Assembly: GCF_903166545.1 (NCBI RefSeq)
Contig: NZ_CAESCH010000001.1
Span: forward strand, 3,476,001 to 3,540,000
Direction: 5' to 3'
From: Metabacillus schmidteae
GTDB lineage: Bacteria; Bacillota; Bacilli; Bacillales; Bacillaceae
Length of the DNA: 64,000 bases
Part shown: positions 17,254-25,640 of the stretch, piece after piece
How positions within the stretch are numbered: the first letter of the stretch is position 1
How the letters are laid out: each line of letters begins with the position of its first letter
Notes under the pieces: generated by a model
What the model saw: the letters and a program-made list of their open reading frames with translations, nothing else
Databases searched by the model: none
Told to the model about the DNA's origin: nothing
Program-made: the position numbers and the translations under genes

Positions 17254-17859
17254 TCAATGATAACTCATCCAATTTGGAGGAGTATTCTTATCCCAATAAA
17301 TACTTCCTAAATCTTTATGAGACTGAAAAGAATCATGATAAGTATGATAATGGAAATTGAACCAGTAACCATCTAGAGGCCGATTTTCTCTTCTCACATG
17401 AAATCGAAGTAAATCTTCACCTGTTTGGGAATGATAAATGTGAAAAATCTTTTCTCCTGTTCCACCAGAAGGTTTTGAAATTTCGATATGTTGAAAAAGA
17501 TCATCATCTTCCACATTTAGATAATATGTAATAACTTCTTCCATTTTTGGAAAAATGATTTGTTTAAATTCATCTTCAATGACATGACCAATTTTATCGC
17601 CAAATTTCACAAATGACTTTTGCTCTGCTTCTAAAAGAATACTGGATAAAAGTTCCTCATTTGAGAGTTCTTTCTCTTCTTCAATATCAATATTTGAATC
17701 AGCTAATTGATTTGTCGTTTCGTTGGATACGTTGGAATTTGATACTGAATCTTCTGTTGGTTTATCCTGAACAGCTGCTAAAGATGCAGGTGGTGTAACA
17801 AGACCAAATGTCGCAATTGAAAAAAGTATAACAAGAGATTTACGTAACCATTTGTTCAT
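17254..17859 (-). CDS. ypjP: YpjP-family secreted protein
   Basis: A 201-residue protein with a cleavable signal peptide (about 1-28, ending ASLAA). A Ser/Asn/Asp-rich linker and acidic stretch follow, then a folded C-terminal region (VIEDEFKQIIFPKMEEVITYYL..., and YWFNFHYHTYHDSF) typical of YpjP. Position beside thyA/dfrA agrees with B. subtilis. Exported; function unknown. Confidence 0.85.
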   Translation of the reverse strand: MNKWLRKSLVILFSIATFGLVTPPASLAAVQDKPTEDSVSNSNVSNETTNQLADSNIDIEEEKELSNEELLSSILLEAEQKSFVKFGDKIGHVIEDEFKQIIFPKMEEVITYYLNVEDDDLFQHIEISKPSGGTGEKIFHIYHSQTGEDLLRFHVRRENRPLDGYWFNFHYHTYHDSFQSHKDLGSIYWDKNTPPNWMSYH

Positions 17860-18059
17860 AGCAGCGTTCCTCCAACTTTAAGATTATATGAATATATTAC
17901 CATAGAGTTGGACGTTATAATATATCAATTTCATGACAAATTTTATAAATCATTTGTATTGAAGAATATTACAATTATCTTCTTTTATTGTTGTAAGAAA
18001 ACGTTTAAAATAGTGGGTACAGGTAAATAGTAAGTATAATAAATAGGAGGGGCTTTAAA

Positions 18060-18137
18060 ATGAGCTACGATACTTTATTTGTCATCATTTCGTTTATAAC
18101 ACTTGCATACTTCATTTACGTTGAGATTACAGATTAA
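18060..18137 (+). CDS. 25-residue single-helix membrane peptide
   Basis: MSYDTLFVIISFITLAYFIY plus VEITD: one hydrophobic helix with an acidic tail. An exact AGGAGGGG lies seven to nine bases before the ATG, a TATAAT-like element (AGTATAAT) lies about 25 bases upstream, and a strong terminator follows at once. These make a compact, self-contained transcription unit. No family is recognised. Confidence 0.6.
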   Translation: MSYDTLFVIISFITLAYFIYVEITD

Positions 18138-18144
18138 TACATAT

Positions 18145-18180
18145 GAAAAGGGTGCTTATTTTAATAATAGCACCCTTTTC
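18145..18180. terminator. Bidirectional terminator
   Basis: Stem AAAAGGGTGCT / AGCACCCTTTT, flanked by T-rich sequence on both strands, between the convergent small genes ending at 18137 and 18184. Confidence 0.85.
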
Positions 18181-18183
18181 TAG

Positions 18184-18315
18184 TTAAGTTCTTTTTGTTT
18201 TCTTCCGAGCAGAATCCATCTGATGACGACCAGTTTCATTAGTGGTTGTTCCCTGCCCTTCAACATTTGGAGAGCTAAGTCCTGCTTTTGATGGGTCAAC
18301 TTTTCTTTTTGCCAA
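18184..18315 (-). CDS. YuzL-like small hydrophilic protein
   Basis: A 43-residue basic, Ser/Thr/Gly-rich peptide opening MAKRKVDPSKAGLSSP and ending SARKKTKRT. The AKRKxDPSKAG opening is that of the YuzL family of Bacillus. It begins with TTG, seven bases after GGAGGTG. Its composition resembles small spore proteins, but I know no function. Confidence 0.7.
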   Translation of the reverse strand: MAKRKVDPSKAGLSSPNVEGQGTTTNETGRHQMDSARKKTKRT

Positions 18316-18348
18316 AGTAATACACCTCCATGTTCTTATCATTTGCTA

Positions 18349-19125
18349 TTAGGGTAATTCTATAACTCCATAATGGAATTTTGCAGATTTACGAACATTC
18401 ACTTCAAAATGAAATTGCTTGAACCTTGAGCTTTTATAGTGATCTTTTAAGACAACTCTTTTTTTGGCTACACGTTTGGCTTCAGTGATGGCCTCAATCT
18501 GCAGTGGTGAATAGGTAGCTATTTTTTTTAAGGGCTCTATTCCAACAGAGCCTTCAATGGATTCTTCAAACATGGGATCAAAATAGACAACATCGAATGA
18601 ATGATCTTCACAGCTTTTGAGAAATTCTAAATGATCCTGCTCATTTACCACAATTCTCCTCATAGCTTCATCAATAATCGGTAACCCTGATTCCCATTGT
18701 TTAAGACCTTTTTCAACGAGATAAGATAGAAAACTGCTTCCTTCAATTCCAACTATTAACCCTTTTTCTCCCAGAACATAACTGGCAACTATACTATCAG
18801 AAGCAAGACCTAATGTGCAGTCTAAAACCTTGTCACCCGGTTGCATATTGCATGCATCAATGAATGGATCCCTTTCACCTTTCATTATCCTTTTTGTCCT
18901 GAACATCGCTGAATTAGGATGGAAAAACAACGGACTCTCTTCTTCTAAAAAATGTAATTCCATCCTGTTTTTCCCCACTACTATAACATGATCTGAAGCA
19001 CTCCTTTTTATATCTAATACTGATCTTTTGTTTCGTTTTTGATAGGAAGCATCCAGTGCATCAGCAATTTGCATCGCATATAAATCGAGCTTATCATCAG
19101 GTCTTCCAGATGTTGTAATAATCAT
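18349..19125 (-). CDS. ypiP: Class I SAM-dependent methyltransferase YpiP
   Basis: A 258-residue Rossmann-type methyltransferase. Motif I is KVLDCTLGLASDS, the acidic motif II is IVGIEGS, and the motif IV region reads VVYFDPMF, similar to the RsmJ-like group that modifies 16S rRNA. The substrate is not proven. It sits in the ypiP position of the conserved order and is followed by brxA on the same strand in reverse direction of reading order, with a separate terminator. Confidence 0.85.
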   Translation of the reverse strand: MIITTSGRPDDKLDLYAMQIADALDASYQKRNKRSVLDIKRSASDHVIVVGKNRMELHFLEEESPLFFHPNSAMFRTKRIMKGERDPFIDACNMQPGDKVLDCTLGLASDSIVASYVLGEKGLIVGIEGSSFLSYLVEKGLKQWESGLPIIDEAMRRIVVNEQDHLEFLKSCEDHSFDVVYFDPMFEESIEGSVGIEPLKKIATYSPLQIEAITEAKRVAKKRVVLKDHYKSSRFKQFHFEVNVRKSAKFHYGVIELP

Positions 19126-19206
19126 ATTTTTCTCCTATTTGAATAACAATCTTTGTTTTCACCAAGATACTATTTTTAGCACCTTATGTATGTTTGATAA
19201 TATAAG

Positions 19207-19232
19207 AAAAAGGATGCCATAGCATCCTTTTA
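19207..19232 (-). terminator. Terminator of brxA
   Basis: Stem AAAAGGATGC / GCATCCTTTT with a 4-base loop overlapping the brxA stop codon. Confidence 0.8.
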
Positions 19233-19664
19233 ACAATACTTTTCAAATGAACCTTCCAGATTTTGCATGATCGCTTCAATTGAATTCCCTTCAATTTCAT
19301 GACGAGGGATGAAATGAACCACTTTTCCTTCCTTCAAAAGGGCCATTGATGGTGAAGAAGGCTCATATCCTTCAAAATATTCTCTCATCTTAGATGTTGC
19401 CTCTTTATCCTGACCGGCAAACACTGTAACTAGCCTATTAGGTTTTTTATCTGCATTTAGGACAGATTGTGTAGCAGCAGGTCTAGCTAAGCCAGCTGCA
19501 CATCCACAAACAGAATTTACAACAACTAGAACAGTCCCATTCTCTTCGTTCATAAATTGTTCTACAGCTTCTTCACTTGTCAATTCTTCAAACCCGGCAT
19601 TTGTTAATTCTGCTCTCATAGGTTTGACCATTTGTCTCATATATTCTTCGTATGCCATTGACAT
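19230..19664 (-). CDS. brxA: Bacilliredoxin BrxA (YphP)
   Basis: A 144-residue thioredoxin-fold protein with the CGC motif (Cys53, Cys55) in NSVCGCAAGLARPAA. Bacilliredoxins remove bacillithiol from oxidised proteins in the cytoplasm. The segment FAGQDKEAT...YFEGYEPSSPSMALL is nearly that of B. subtilis YphP. I begin at ATG 19664 (MSMAYEEYMRQ) because GGAGG is eight bases upstream and B. subtilis begins there. Confidence 0.95.
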   Translation of the reverse strand: MSMAYEEYMRQMVKPMRAELTNAGFEELTSEEAVEQFMNEENGTVLVVVNSVCGCAAGLARPAATQSVLNADKKPNRLVTVFAGQDKEATSKMREYFEGYEPSSPSMALLKEGKVVHFIPRHEIEGNSIEAIMQNLEGSFEKYC

Positions 19665-19730
19665 CATTAATCCCTCCAAGTACTTCACATGTATTTTTAG
19701 AATACTATAGCCTATTTCTCATTGCAAATA

Positions 19731-19913
19731 AGAAAAGCGAAAGGTGCTTAGCATTCGGCGACAAGCATAAGGCGAATAGGAATAGAAGGTGTCTCTTTGC
19801 CTTCAATTCCTATTTGACTTATGAACTCGAGGCAGTCAAAGACGCGACGTCCTGTCGCATTGACTGCACTTGCACGTCCTGTGCTTCGCCGATGGCGCCT
19901 GGAGCTAGACACC
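19731..19913. repeat. Interspersed Bacillus-type intergenic repeat, about 180 bases
   Basis: This block stands out from the AT-rich surroundings by its GC-rich, structured text: AAGCGAAAGGTGCTTAGCAT, GGCGACAAGCATAAG, GACGTCCTGTCGC, GCACGTCCTGTGC and GGCGCCTGGAGCTAGAC. From memory, the same words (CTAGCTCCAGGCGCC at one end and AAGCACCTTTCGCTT at the other) recur in intergenic spaces of several Bacillus genomes. Only one copy is present here, so repetition rests on that recollection. It has no open frame with a ribosome site. Confidence 0.65.
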
Positions 19914-19967
19914 AAAACTTAGTACAAAATTCTATACTTAAACAGCGCAAGTCTCAATTACTTTTTA

Positions 19968-20002
19968 AAACAACCAACCACTTGTAATGGTTGGTTGTTC
20001 TA
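19968..20002 (-). terminator. Terminator of cvfC
   Basis: Stem AACAACCAACCA / TGGTTGGTTGTT with a short loop, T-rich on the minus-strand exit side, just after the gene ending at 20018. Confidence 0.85.
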
Positions 20003-20017
20003 ACAATTTAATAAAAA

Positions 20018-21142
20018 TTAGTCTTTTCTACTTTCTGTCATCTGCTTCCAAACAGAGCCTTTCGCTTCTTCGCCACCCTCAATACGTTCAATAGCCATTT
20101 TAATCTGCATACTAACCTCAAATTCAGGGTCCTGTTCAGCCTCTTTTAATGCAGGTAATGCTTTTTCATCTCCAACTTCATAAAGAAACATCGCTGCTCT
20201 CCATCTTACTAATTTATTTTTGTCTTTTAATGCATTCATCATTTCTTCTATTGCTGCAGGGTCACCAATATCTGAGAGGCAATCGCCAGCTGTTCTTCTT
20301 ACCGTAACTGATTTATCCTTAAGAGCTTTGTAAAGCAATGGTAAAACATCCGGTTTTTCAATCATTCCTAAATAAACAGTTGCTAACCTTCTTATCGAAG
20401 TTTTCTCATCATTTAGTGCTTTTTCTAAAACAGGTATATCTTCTTCAGTAGGGTCCATTTGATCTAAATGAGCAAAACGTTCTGTCCAATCATCAGAGTC
20501 CAGCATCTCAGTTGTTACTTTATACGAGTTTCGAGGCTGTATTTTCGCCTTTTCTTTATTTTCCGATAAAGCTTTTAGTAAATTGTTAAGACGTTCATTA
20601 GAATATGCAGCATTGATCTCATCTACAACCTCTTTTCCAACATCTACTAGATCTCCATACCGAACTCCATGTTCTTTCCACTGGCGATCTAAAACGACAT
20701 TTTCATTTGATTGCTGAGCTGTAAATACTGCTTCTTTAAAACGATCTGGCAATCCAAATCGTTGTTCTGTCATTCCATCTGTTAATTTCACTTGCATTGG
20801 AATTTGATTAAACATTTGGATAAATACTTTAACTTCCCCGAATGCTTCTTCATTATTTTCATTTCCTGCTGTACCTTCTTCCACGTTTTCCCCGAATGCC
20901 TGGCGCACCTGTGCTAACAAATCTTTCCAATCATATTTTGCATTTCTTTCAACAGCAAGGAAATCTGCAACATGATAAACTCCTTTAACACCTTCTATAG
21001 CAAGAATATCTTTAATGATTTGCGGTGCATCTGCCGCTGAATCTTTTTTGTAATTATTGCTTTTTCCAGAAGGAAGCTCCTCTGTTAAAAGAACCTTCAT
21101 CGTATTAGGACTAGGAGTAGGTTCAATAGACTTAATCTTCAT
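20018..21142 (-). CDS. cvfC: Conserved virulence factor C / YpgR: NifU-N domain plus HEAT repeats
   Basis: A 374-residue cytoplasmic protein. The first 85 residues (IKSIEPTPSPNTMKVLL... GVYHVADFLAVERN) form an Nfu/NifU N-terminal-like domain. The last 150 are HEAT repeats (SIRRLATVYLGMIEKPDVL, VRRTAGDCLSDIGDPAA, VRWRAAMFLYEVGDEKA). This is YpgR of B. subtilis and CvfC of Staphylococcus. The role is unclear; the Nfu-like part hints at iron-sulfur metabolism, although a CxxC pair is absent. Start at 21142 because AAGGAGTG is seven bases upstream; 18 upstream codons are open but lack a site. Confidence 0.85.
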   Translation of the reverse strand: MKIKSIEPTPSPNTMKVLLTEELPSGKSNNYKKDSAADAPQIIKDILAIEGVKGVYHVADFLAVERNAKYDWKDLLAQVRQAFGENVEEGTAGNENNEEAFGEVKVFIQMFNQIPMQVKLTDGMTEQRFGLPDRFKEAVFTAQQSNENVVLDRQWKEHGVRYGDLVDVGKEVVDEINAAYSNERLNNLLKALSENKEKAKIQPRNSYKVTTEMLDSDDWTERFAHLDQMDPTEEDIPVLEKALNDEKTSIRRLATVYLGMIEKPDVLPLLYKALKDKSVTVRRTAGDCLSDIGDPAAIEEMMNALKDKNKLVRWRAAMFLYEVGDEKALPALKEAEQDPEFEVSMQIKMAIERIEGGEEAKGSVWKQMTESRKD

Positions 21143-21323
21143 TATGCGCACTCCTTTATTATTTTCGTAATGATATTGTAACATAGCCTTATTCACACAT
21201 GCTATTCAAAGGATTTCACCTACATACTAGATTGAGAATGACCTCTTGTGTGGCATATTATTTTTTTAGGGGGAATATTCGCAACCCTATTTTTCCAGTA
21301 TTTTCACTTTAGGGATAAGGTGA

Positions 21324-21437
21324 ATGTCTTCAAGTCTTGCAAAGAAATCCATTGTGATAGCAGCCGTAGCTGTTGGATTTTTTTCTTGTGAAGGCTCGCT
21401 ACCTGTACAACAGTTAAAAAAGAAGGAACAAGCATAA
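21324..21437 (+). CDS. Candidate 37-residue membrane peptide
   Basis: The frame reads MSSSLAKKSIVIAAVAVGFF, then SCEGSLPVQQLKKKEQA: Ser/Lys head, one hydrophobic helix, a cysteine at the end of it and a basic tail. AGGG lies nine bases before the ATG with AAGGTGA closer in. It runs into the hairpin that terminates ypgQ. It looks like a genuine small exported or membrane peptide, but no family is recognised and codon-level support is limited. Confidence 0.4.
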   Translation: MSSSLAKKSIVIAAVAVGFFSCEGSLPVQQLKKKEQA

Positions 21438-21457
21438 TTAAAACTTGTTCCTTCTAG
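21415..21457. terminator. Terminator of ypgQ (minus strand)
   Basis: Stem AGAAGGAACAAG / CTTGTTCCTTCT with an 11-base loop; on the minus strand it is followed by T6. It overlaps the ypgQ stop codon and the end of the opposing small frame. Confidence 0.8.
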
Positions 21458-22068
21458 TCTAGAGTTCCATTCCACTCAGAATAAAACTGTTTTAAGTAAT
21501 TTTGTAAAAACAAATGTCTTTCCTCAGCTATATGTCTCGCAGTCTCTGTATTCATTAAGTCTTTTAACTTTAGTAATTTATCATAAAAATGCTGAATTGC
21601 ATGATGTTCGTTCTTCTGTTCAGGATCATAAATAATCTGACCGCGTGATCCAGAAAAGGAAAATGTTCTGGCAATTCCAATAGCCCCTATTGCATCCAGT
21701 CGATCTGCATCTTGAACAATTTTCCCTTCAAGGCTCAACTCTTTCTGATCGATTTTCTTCCTGAAGCTTATAGAATCGATAATCGTTAACACTTTATTTC
21801 TATCTTCTTCATTTACTTCTTGCATTTTTAACAAAAGTTCAACATCTTGAATATCAATTCTTATCGATTCATTTACTTTATCATCAATGAGATCATGCAA
21901 AATAGCTGCCAATTCAACAATAAATAAATTTGCATTTTCTTTTTCAGCTATAAAAACAGCTAGTTTTCTAACTCTTTCAATATGCCATTTATCATGCCCA
22001 GTTTCCTCGTGTTCCAGCTGTTTGTATACATAAACCTTAATTCTTTCAATAATGTCTTTTGAATTCAT
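21454..22068 (-). CDS. ypgQ: HD-domain phosphohydrolase YpgQ
   Basis: A 204-residue HD-superfamily enzyme. The metal site is visible as His29 (KWHIERV), His58-Asp59 (ILHDLIDD) and a later Asp in VQDADRLDAIGAIG. Relatives hydrolyse phosphate groups from nucleotides; B. subtilis YpgQ acts as a Mn-dependent pyrophosphohydrolase on (d)NTPs as I recall. Cytoplasmic, in the conserved position next to cvfC/ypgR. Confidence 0.88.
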   Translation of the reverse strand: MNSKDIIERIKVYVYKQLEHEETGHDKWHIERVRKLAVFIAEKENANLFIVELAAILHDLIDDKVNESIRIDIQDVELLLKMQEVNEEDRNKVLTIIDSISFRKKIDQKELSLEGKIVQDADRLDAIGAIGIARTFSFSGSRGQIIYDPEQKNEHHAIQHFYDKLLKLKDLMNTETARHIAEERHLFLQNYLKQFYSEWNGTLD

Positions 22069-22175
22069 TGAATCGGTGCCTTTCCTCAGATAATGGCTTG
22101 CTTTTTTTAAAGTGAAGAACGTCTGACTAGCTGCCGATCATATACTATTCCATCAATTGTAAAGGAGCATTACAG

Positions 22176-22415
22176 ATGAATAATGGAATGAATCGACCTA
22201 TAATCGGTCAGGCATGGACAGGAAGACATGTCCTACTATTACATTGCTATCAGAATAATACATTTCATCAACTGTTTACAAGCTTCCATGCCCCTATTGA
22301 GCCACCACGACAAAACTGTGCTGAGACTTTGTCACAGCTTATTAGCATTGGGTATACGGTATACCACGTTACATCACTCTCAGGAAACAAAATACAGTAC
22401 ATGTTAGTTCTTTAG
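22176..22415 (+). CDS. Small hypothetical protein
   Basis: A 79-residue protein opening MNNGMNRPIIGQAWTGRHVL with a PIEPPRQNCAETLSQLI middle and a hydrophobic end. AAAGGAG sits eight bases before the ATG, which supports real translation. It is divergent from ypgQ. I do not recognise a family; the last half could be a small alpha/beta fold. No membrane helix is evident. Confidence 0.6.
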   Translation: MNNGMNRPIIGQAWTGRHVLLLHCYQNNTFHQLFTSFHAPIEPPRQNCAETLSQLISIGYTVYHVTSLSGNKIQYMLVL

Positions 22416-22484
22416 TGATATGGAGATTGAATGCAAAATGGTACAGCTTGTCCATTTCATTAAAGAACATAAGATGGATGAGCC

Positions 22485-23027
22485 TTAATATTTTTTTGAA
22501 GGCAAACCAAGCAGCTCAATCGAATGATCCACGATTTTTTGTAACTCCTCTAAATCATCCTCACCAAAAGATGTTTGAAATTCAACCATATATTTGTGAT
22601 GATAATTGCATGATGTCATTGTAAGTTCTTTCGTTAAAAACAATGTAACAAAATGATGTCCCCAACTTTTTTTTAATTTTTTATATAAAATTTCATCATA
22701 TTCCTTAGAATCTTGTGATTCCAAAAAAATAAGTGTTACTATACATCCCGGTTTTCGTTTTGTTTGTAGAAGCTCACCGGATAGTTCATGATGTGACATT
22801 TCGATTTGTAGTTTTGCTGTTTTTCTCTTATTCTTTATTCCTTTATAAGAGATTGAATAACGTCTAGACATCGATGCTAAATCAATGATATCACTTCGAT
22901 CTGTTACAGATATTTGGTGATCCATGTCCATATCATAAATATATCCTTCAATTACAACCTTTAAATTATCGAATACTGTTGGATCGAACATTCTTCCTCC
23001 CGGTGACACAAAAAATTTTTCAGCCAT
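22485..23027 (-). CDS. Hypothetical protein (180 residues)
   Basis: Opens MAEKFFVSPGGRMFDPTVFDN and shows alternating beta-type segments and a central basic stretch (YKGIKNKRKTAKLQIEM), then a helical C-terminus (LEELQKIVDHSIELLGLPSKKY). No signal peptide, membrane helix or catalytic motif is seen. It is divergent from metA. The family is not recognised; it seems to be a genus-level protein. Confidence 0.7.
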   Translation of the reverse strand: MAEKFFVSPGGRMFDPTVFDNLKVVIEGYIYDMDMDHQISVTDRSDIIDLASMSRRYSISYKGIKNKRKTAKLQIEMSHHELSGELLQTKRKPGCIVTLIFLESQDSKEYDEILYKKLKKSWGHHFVTLFLTKELTMTSCNYHHKYMVEFQTSFGEDDLEELQKIVDHSIELLGLPSKKY

Positions 23028-23267
23028 TTCTATTACCTAACAATCGTATAAAATTTACTTTATCATATTATTAACTTATAAAATAAGTCATACGCAACAT
23101 ATATTTACGCTTATATTACTATTTATCATAGGAAAATGGTTATTTATTGAAATATATAAATTGAATTATTTTTCTAAACTTTCTATAATAAAGAATCAGT
23201 GACTGTCAGGTTATCTTACTTTTGAATAGTCTTAATGCTTAATTTTGTAATCGGGGGTGTAGTTAAA

Positions 23268-24176
23268 TTGCCAATTAATATTCCAAGTCATTTACCAGCA
23301 AAAGAAATTCTCGAAAAAGAAAATATTTTTATAATGGATGAAAAACGTGCCTACTCTCAGGATATACGTCCTTTAAATATTATTATTCTGAACATTATGC
23401 CTGAAAAAGAAAAAGCGGAAACACAATTATTACGCTTATTAGGAAATTCACCTTTGCAACTAAATATTACCTTTTTACGACCGGAAACTCACACATCAAA
23501 AACTACAGCAATTGAACATCTTAAAGAATTTTACACTACGTTTCAACACATTCAACATAAACGTTTTGATGGGATGATTATTACAGGTGCTCCAATTGAA
23601 CATCTAGAATATGAAGAAGTTTCTTACTGGCCGGAAATGCAAACAATTATGGATTGGACGAAAACAAATGTAACTTCAACTTTACATATTTGTTGGGGTG
23701 CACAGGCAGGACTTTATCATCACTATGGCGTAAATAAATATAAACTGGAAAAAAAGTGCTTTGGTATTTTTGAACATGAAGTTATTGATCCGACTGTAAA
23801 ACTGTTAAGAGGATTTGATGATTTGTACTATGTTCCACATTCCAGACATACGGATGTATTAAAGGAAGAAATTGATCAAATTTCTGAGTTACAGATTCTA
23901 TCTTTTTCAGAAAAAGCAGGAGTCTGCCTTGTTATGTCTAAAGATGAAAAACAGATTTTTTTAACAGGACATCCTGAGTATGAATTAACTTCGCTTCGTG
24001 ATGAATACGAAAGAGATCTAGCAAAAGGATTAGAAATTGATATTCCAGAAAATTATTTCCGAAACAATGACCCAAAGAATAAACCTATTCAATGCTGGAG
24101 ATCTCACGCGAACCTCCTTTTTGTCAATTGGCTCAATTATTATGTTTATCAAGAAACTCCTTATCATTGGGACTGA
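23268..24176 (+). CDS. metA: Homoserine O-acetyltransferase (MetA type)
   Basis: A 302-residue enzyme of the glutamine-amidotransferase-like fold that activates homoserine for methionine synthesis. The catalytic Cys142 (ICWGAQAGL), His235 and Glu237 (TGHPEYE) are present. Residue 111 is Glu (GAPIEHLE), the residue reported in the B. cereus enzyme to select acetyl-CoA over succinyl-CoA, so acetyl transfer is expected. It starts at TTG 23268, eight bases after GGGGGTG, which gives [15 protein letters not shown] as in B. subtilis; the frame is open eleven codons further up. No SAM riboswitch was seen upstream. Confidence 0.95.
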   Translation: MPINIPSHLPAKEILEKENIFIMDEKRAYSQDIRPLNIIILNIMPEKEKAETQLLRLLGNSPLQLNITFLRPETHTSKTTAIEHLKEFYTTFQHIQHKRFDGMIITGAPIEHLEYEEVSYWPEMQTIMDWTKTNVTSTLHICWGAQAGLYHHYGVNKYKLEKKCFGIFEHEVIDPTVKLLRGFDDLYYVPHSRHTDVLKEEIDQISELQILSFSEKAGVCLVMSKDEKQIFLTGHPEYELTSLRDEYERDLAKGLEIDIPENYFRNNDPKNKPIQCWRSHANLLFVNWLNYYVYQETPYHWD

Positions 24177-24290
24177 TATAAAAAAGGTATTCTTTTTTAC
24201 ATCCATTCTTAAAAACTTAGTATCTTAAGAAATACTTAATAATTGCTTTATAAATTAGTAACATTTATATGGTAACCTAAAAGACAAATT

Positions 24291-24330
24291 CAGTTCATAT
24301 TTCCATATACTTTGAATATGAACTGTTTTT
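24291..24330 (+). terminator. Hairpin with T-tail between metA and ugtP
   Basis: Stem CAGTTCATAT / ATATGAACTG followed by TTTTT. It lies 115 bases after metA and 40 before ugtP, so it may terminate metA or act as a leader hairpin for ugtP. Confidence 0.65.
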
Positions 24331-24369
24331 AATGTATATGAAACTGTTTCTGACTAGATTGAGGTGAAA

Positions 24370-25530
24370 ATGTTGAAGCCAAATTCAAAGGTGTTAATAT
24401 TAACTGCAAAATATGGAAATGGTCATGTTCAAGTTGCCAAAACATTAGAAGAAAAGTGCAAGGAGCTTGGATTTAAAGAAGTGATTGTCTGTAATCTTTA
24501 TTCTGAATCATTTCCGGTATTCTCAGAGATTACTCAATATTTATACTTAAAGAGCTTCTCTATTGGAAAACAATTTTATCGTCTTTTCTATTATGGAGTT
24601 GATAAAATATATAATAAAAGATTAATGAATCTTTATTTTATAATGGGACATAAACGATTACATCAAATTGTGACTTCTGAACAGCCTGATATGATCATCA
24701 ATACATTTCCAATGATTGTTGTTCCTGAATATAGAAGAAAAACAGGTACAGTCATTCCAACCTTTAACGTATTAACAGATTTTTGCTTACACAGAATTTG
24801 GGTTCATAAAAATATTGATAAATATTATGTCGCTACAAACGATGTAAAGGAAAAATTATTACAATTAGGAATTCACCCGAATCGAATAAAAGTAACAGGA
24901 ATTCCAATTCGAAAACAATTTGAAGCAAAAATGGATTTAAAACCCATATATCATAAATATGGTTTAGATCCTTCAAAAAAAACACTGCTAATTATGGCAG
25001 GTGCTCATGGAGTATTAAAGAATGTAAAAGAATTATGTCAAGCTTTCTTATCAAAATCTAAAAAGTTACAAATTGTTGTTGTGTGCGGAAATAATCACCT
25101 ACTTAAAGAATCACTTGATTCATTAAGTAAGAACTATCCTCAACAATTTAAGGTTTTAAGCTATGTAGAACGTGTCGATGAGCTCTATCGAATTGCGTCC
25201 TGTATGATTACAAAACCTGGCGGCATTACATTGACAGAAGCAACAGCAATTGGTGTACCTGTTGTTTTATTTAAACCAGTTCCTGGTCAAGAGAAAGAAA
25301 ATGCCCATTTTTTTGAAAACAATCATTCTGCACTTATTATTAATCAGGTAGAAGATATATGTGAGGAAGTTCTTAATCTATTAATGAATGATCAAAAACT
25401 TCAAGACATGAAAACCAATATAAAGAAATTAAATATTCCTCACTCAGCTGATGTCATCGTTGACGATATGATTAAGGAATCAGCTTATATTAAAGATAAA
25501 CAAGTGATGGTTGGATCTGTTAATTATTAA
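24370..25530 (+). CDS. ugtP: Processive diacylglycerol beta-glucosyltransferase
   Basis: A 386-residue GT28-family enzyme related to MGDG synthases and MurG. It moves glucose from UDP-glucose to diacylglycerol, giving the glycolipid anchor of lipoteichoic acid, and acts at the inner membrane face. Seen are the N-terminal MGDG-synthase-like block (TAKYGNGHVQVAKTLEEKC), the middle GIPIRKQFE and the donor-binding KPGGITLTEATAIGVPVV plus PVPGQEKENA. The start is ATG 24370 or the neighbouring TTG/GTG, all next to GAGGTGA. In B. subtilis UgtP also couples nutrients to cell size. Confidence 0.92.
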   Translation: MLKPNSKVLILTAKYGNGHVQVAKTLEEKCKELGFKEVIVCNLYSESFPVFSEITQYLYLKSFSIGKQFYRLFYYGVDKIYNKRLMNLYFIMGHKRLHQIVTSEQPDMIINTFPMIVVPEYRRKTGTVIPTFNVLTDFCLHRIWVHKNIDKYYVATNDVKEKLLQLGIHPNRIKVTGIPIRKQFEAKMDLKPIYHKYGLDPSKKTLLIMAGAHGVLKNVKELCQAFLSKSKKLQIVVVCGNNHLLKESLDSLSKNYPQQFKVLSYVERVDELYRIASCMITKPGGITLTEATAIGVPVVLFKPVPGQEKENAHFFENNHSALIINQVEDICEEVLNLLMNDQKLQDMKTNIKKLNIPHSADVIVDDMIKESAYIKDKQVMVGSVNY

Positions 25531-25640
25531 TTAACAGCAAAATAACTAGTTATCGACCTCCACTGCACGTCTACGAATTTATTAGAGAAAGAATAACCAT
25601 TCCGGATGTATGGGTTTTACTATTACCTTGGGGGCAAAAA

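Noticed and set aside
21287..21475. Minus-strand 62-codon frame after ypgQ
   Set aside because: It overlaps the ypgQ end and terminator and lacks a ribosome site; the plus-strand small frame is more protein-like.
23028..23267. SAM riboswitch or T-box upstream of metA
   Set aside because: No conserved leader segments or terminator/antiterminator pair could be recognised.
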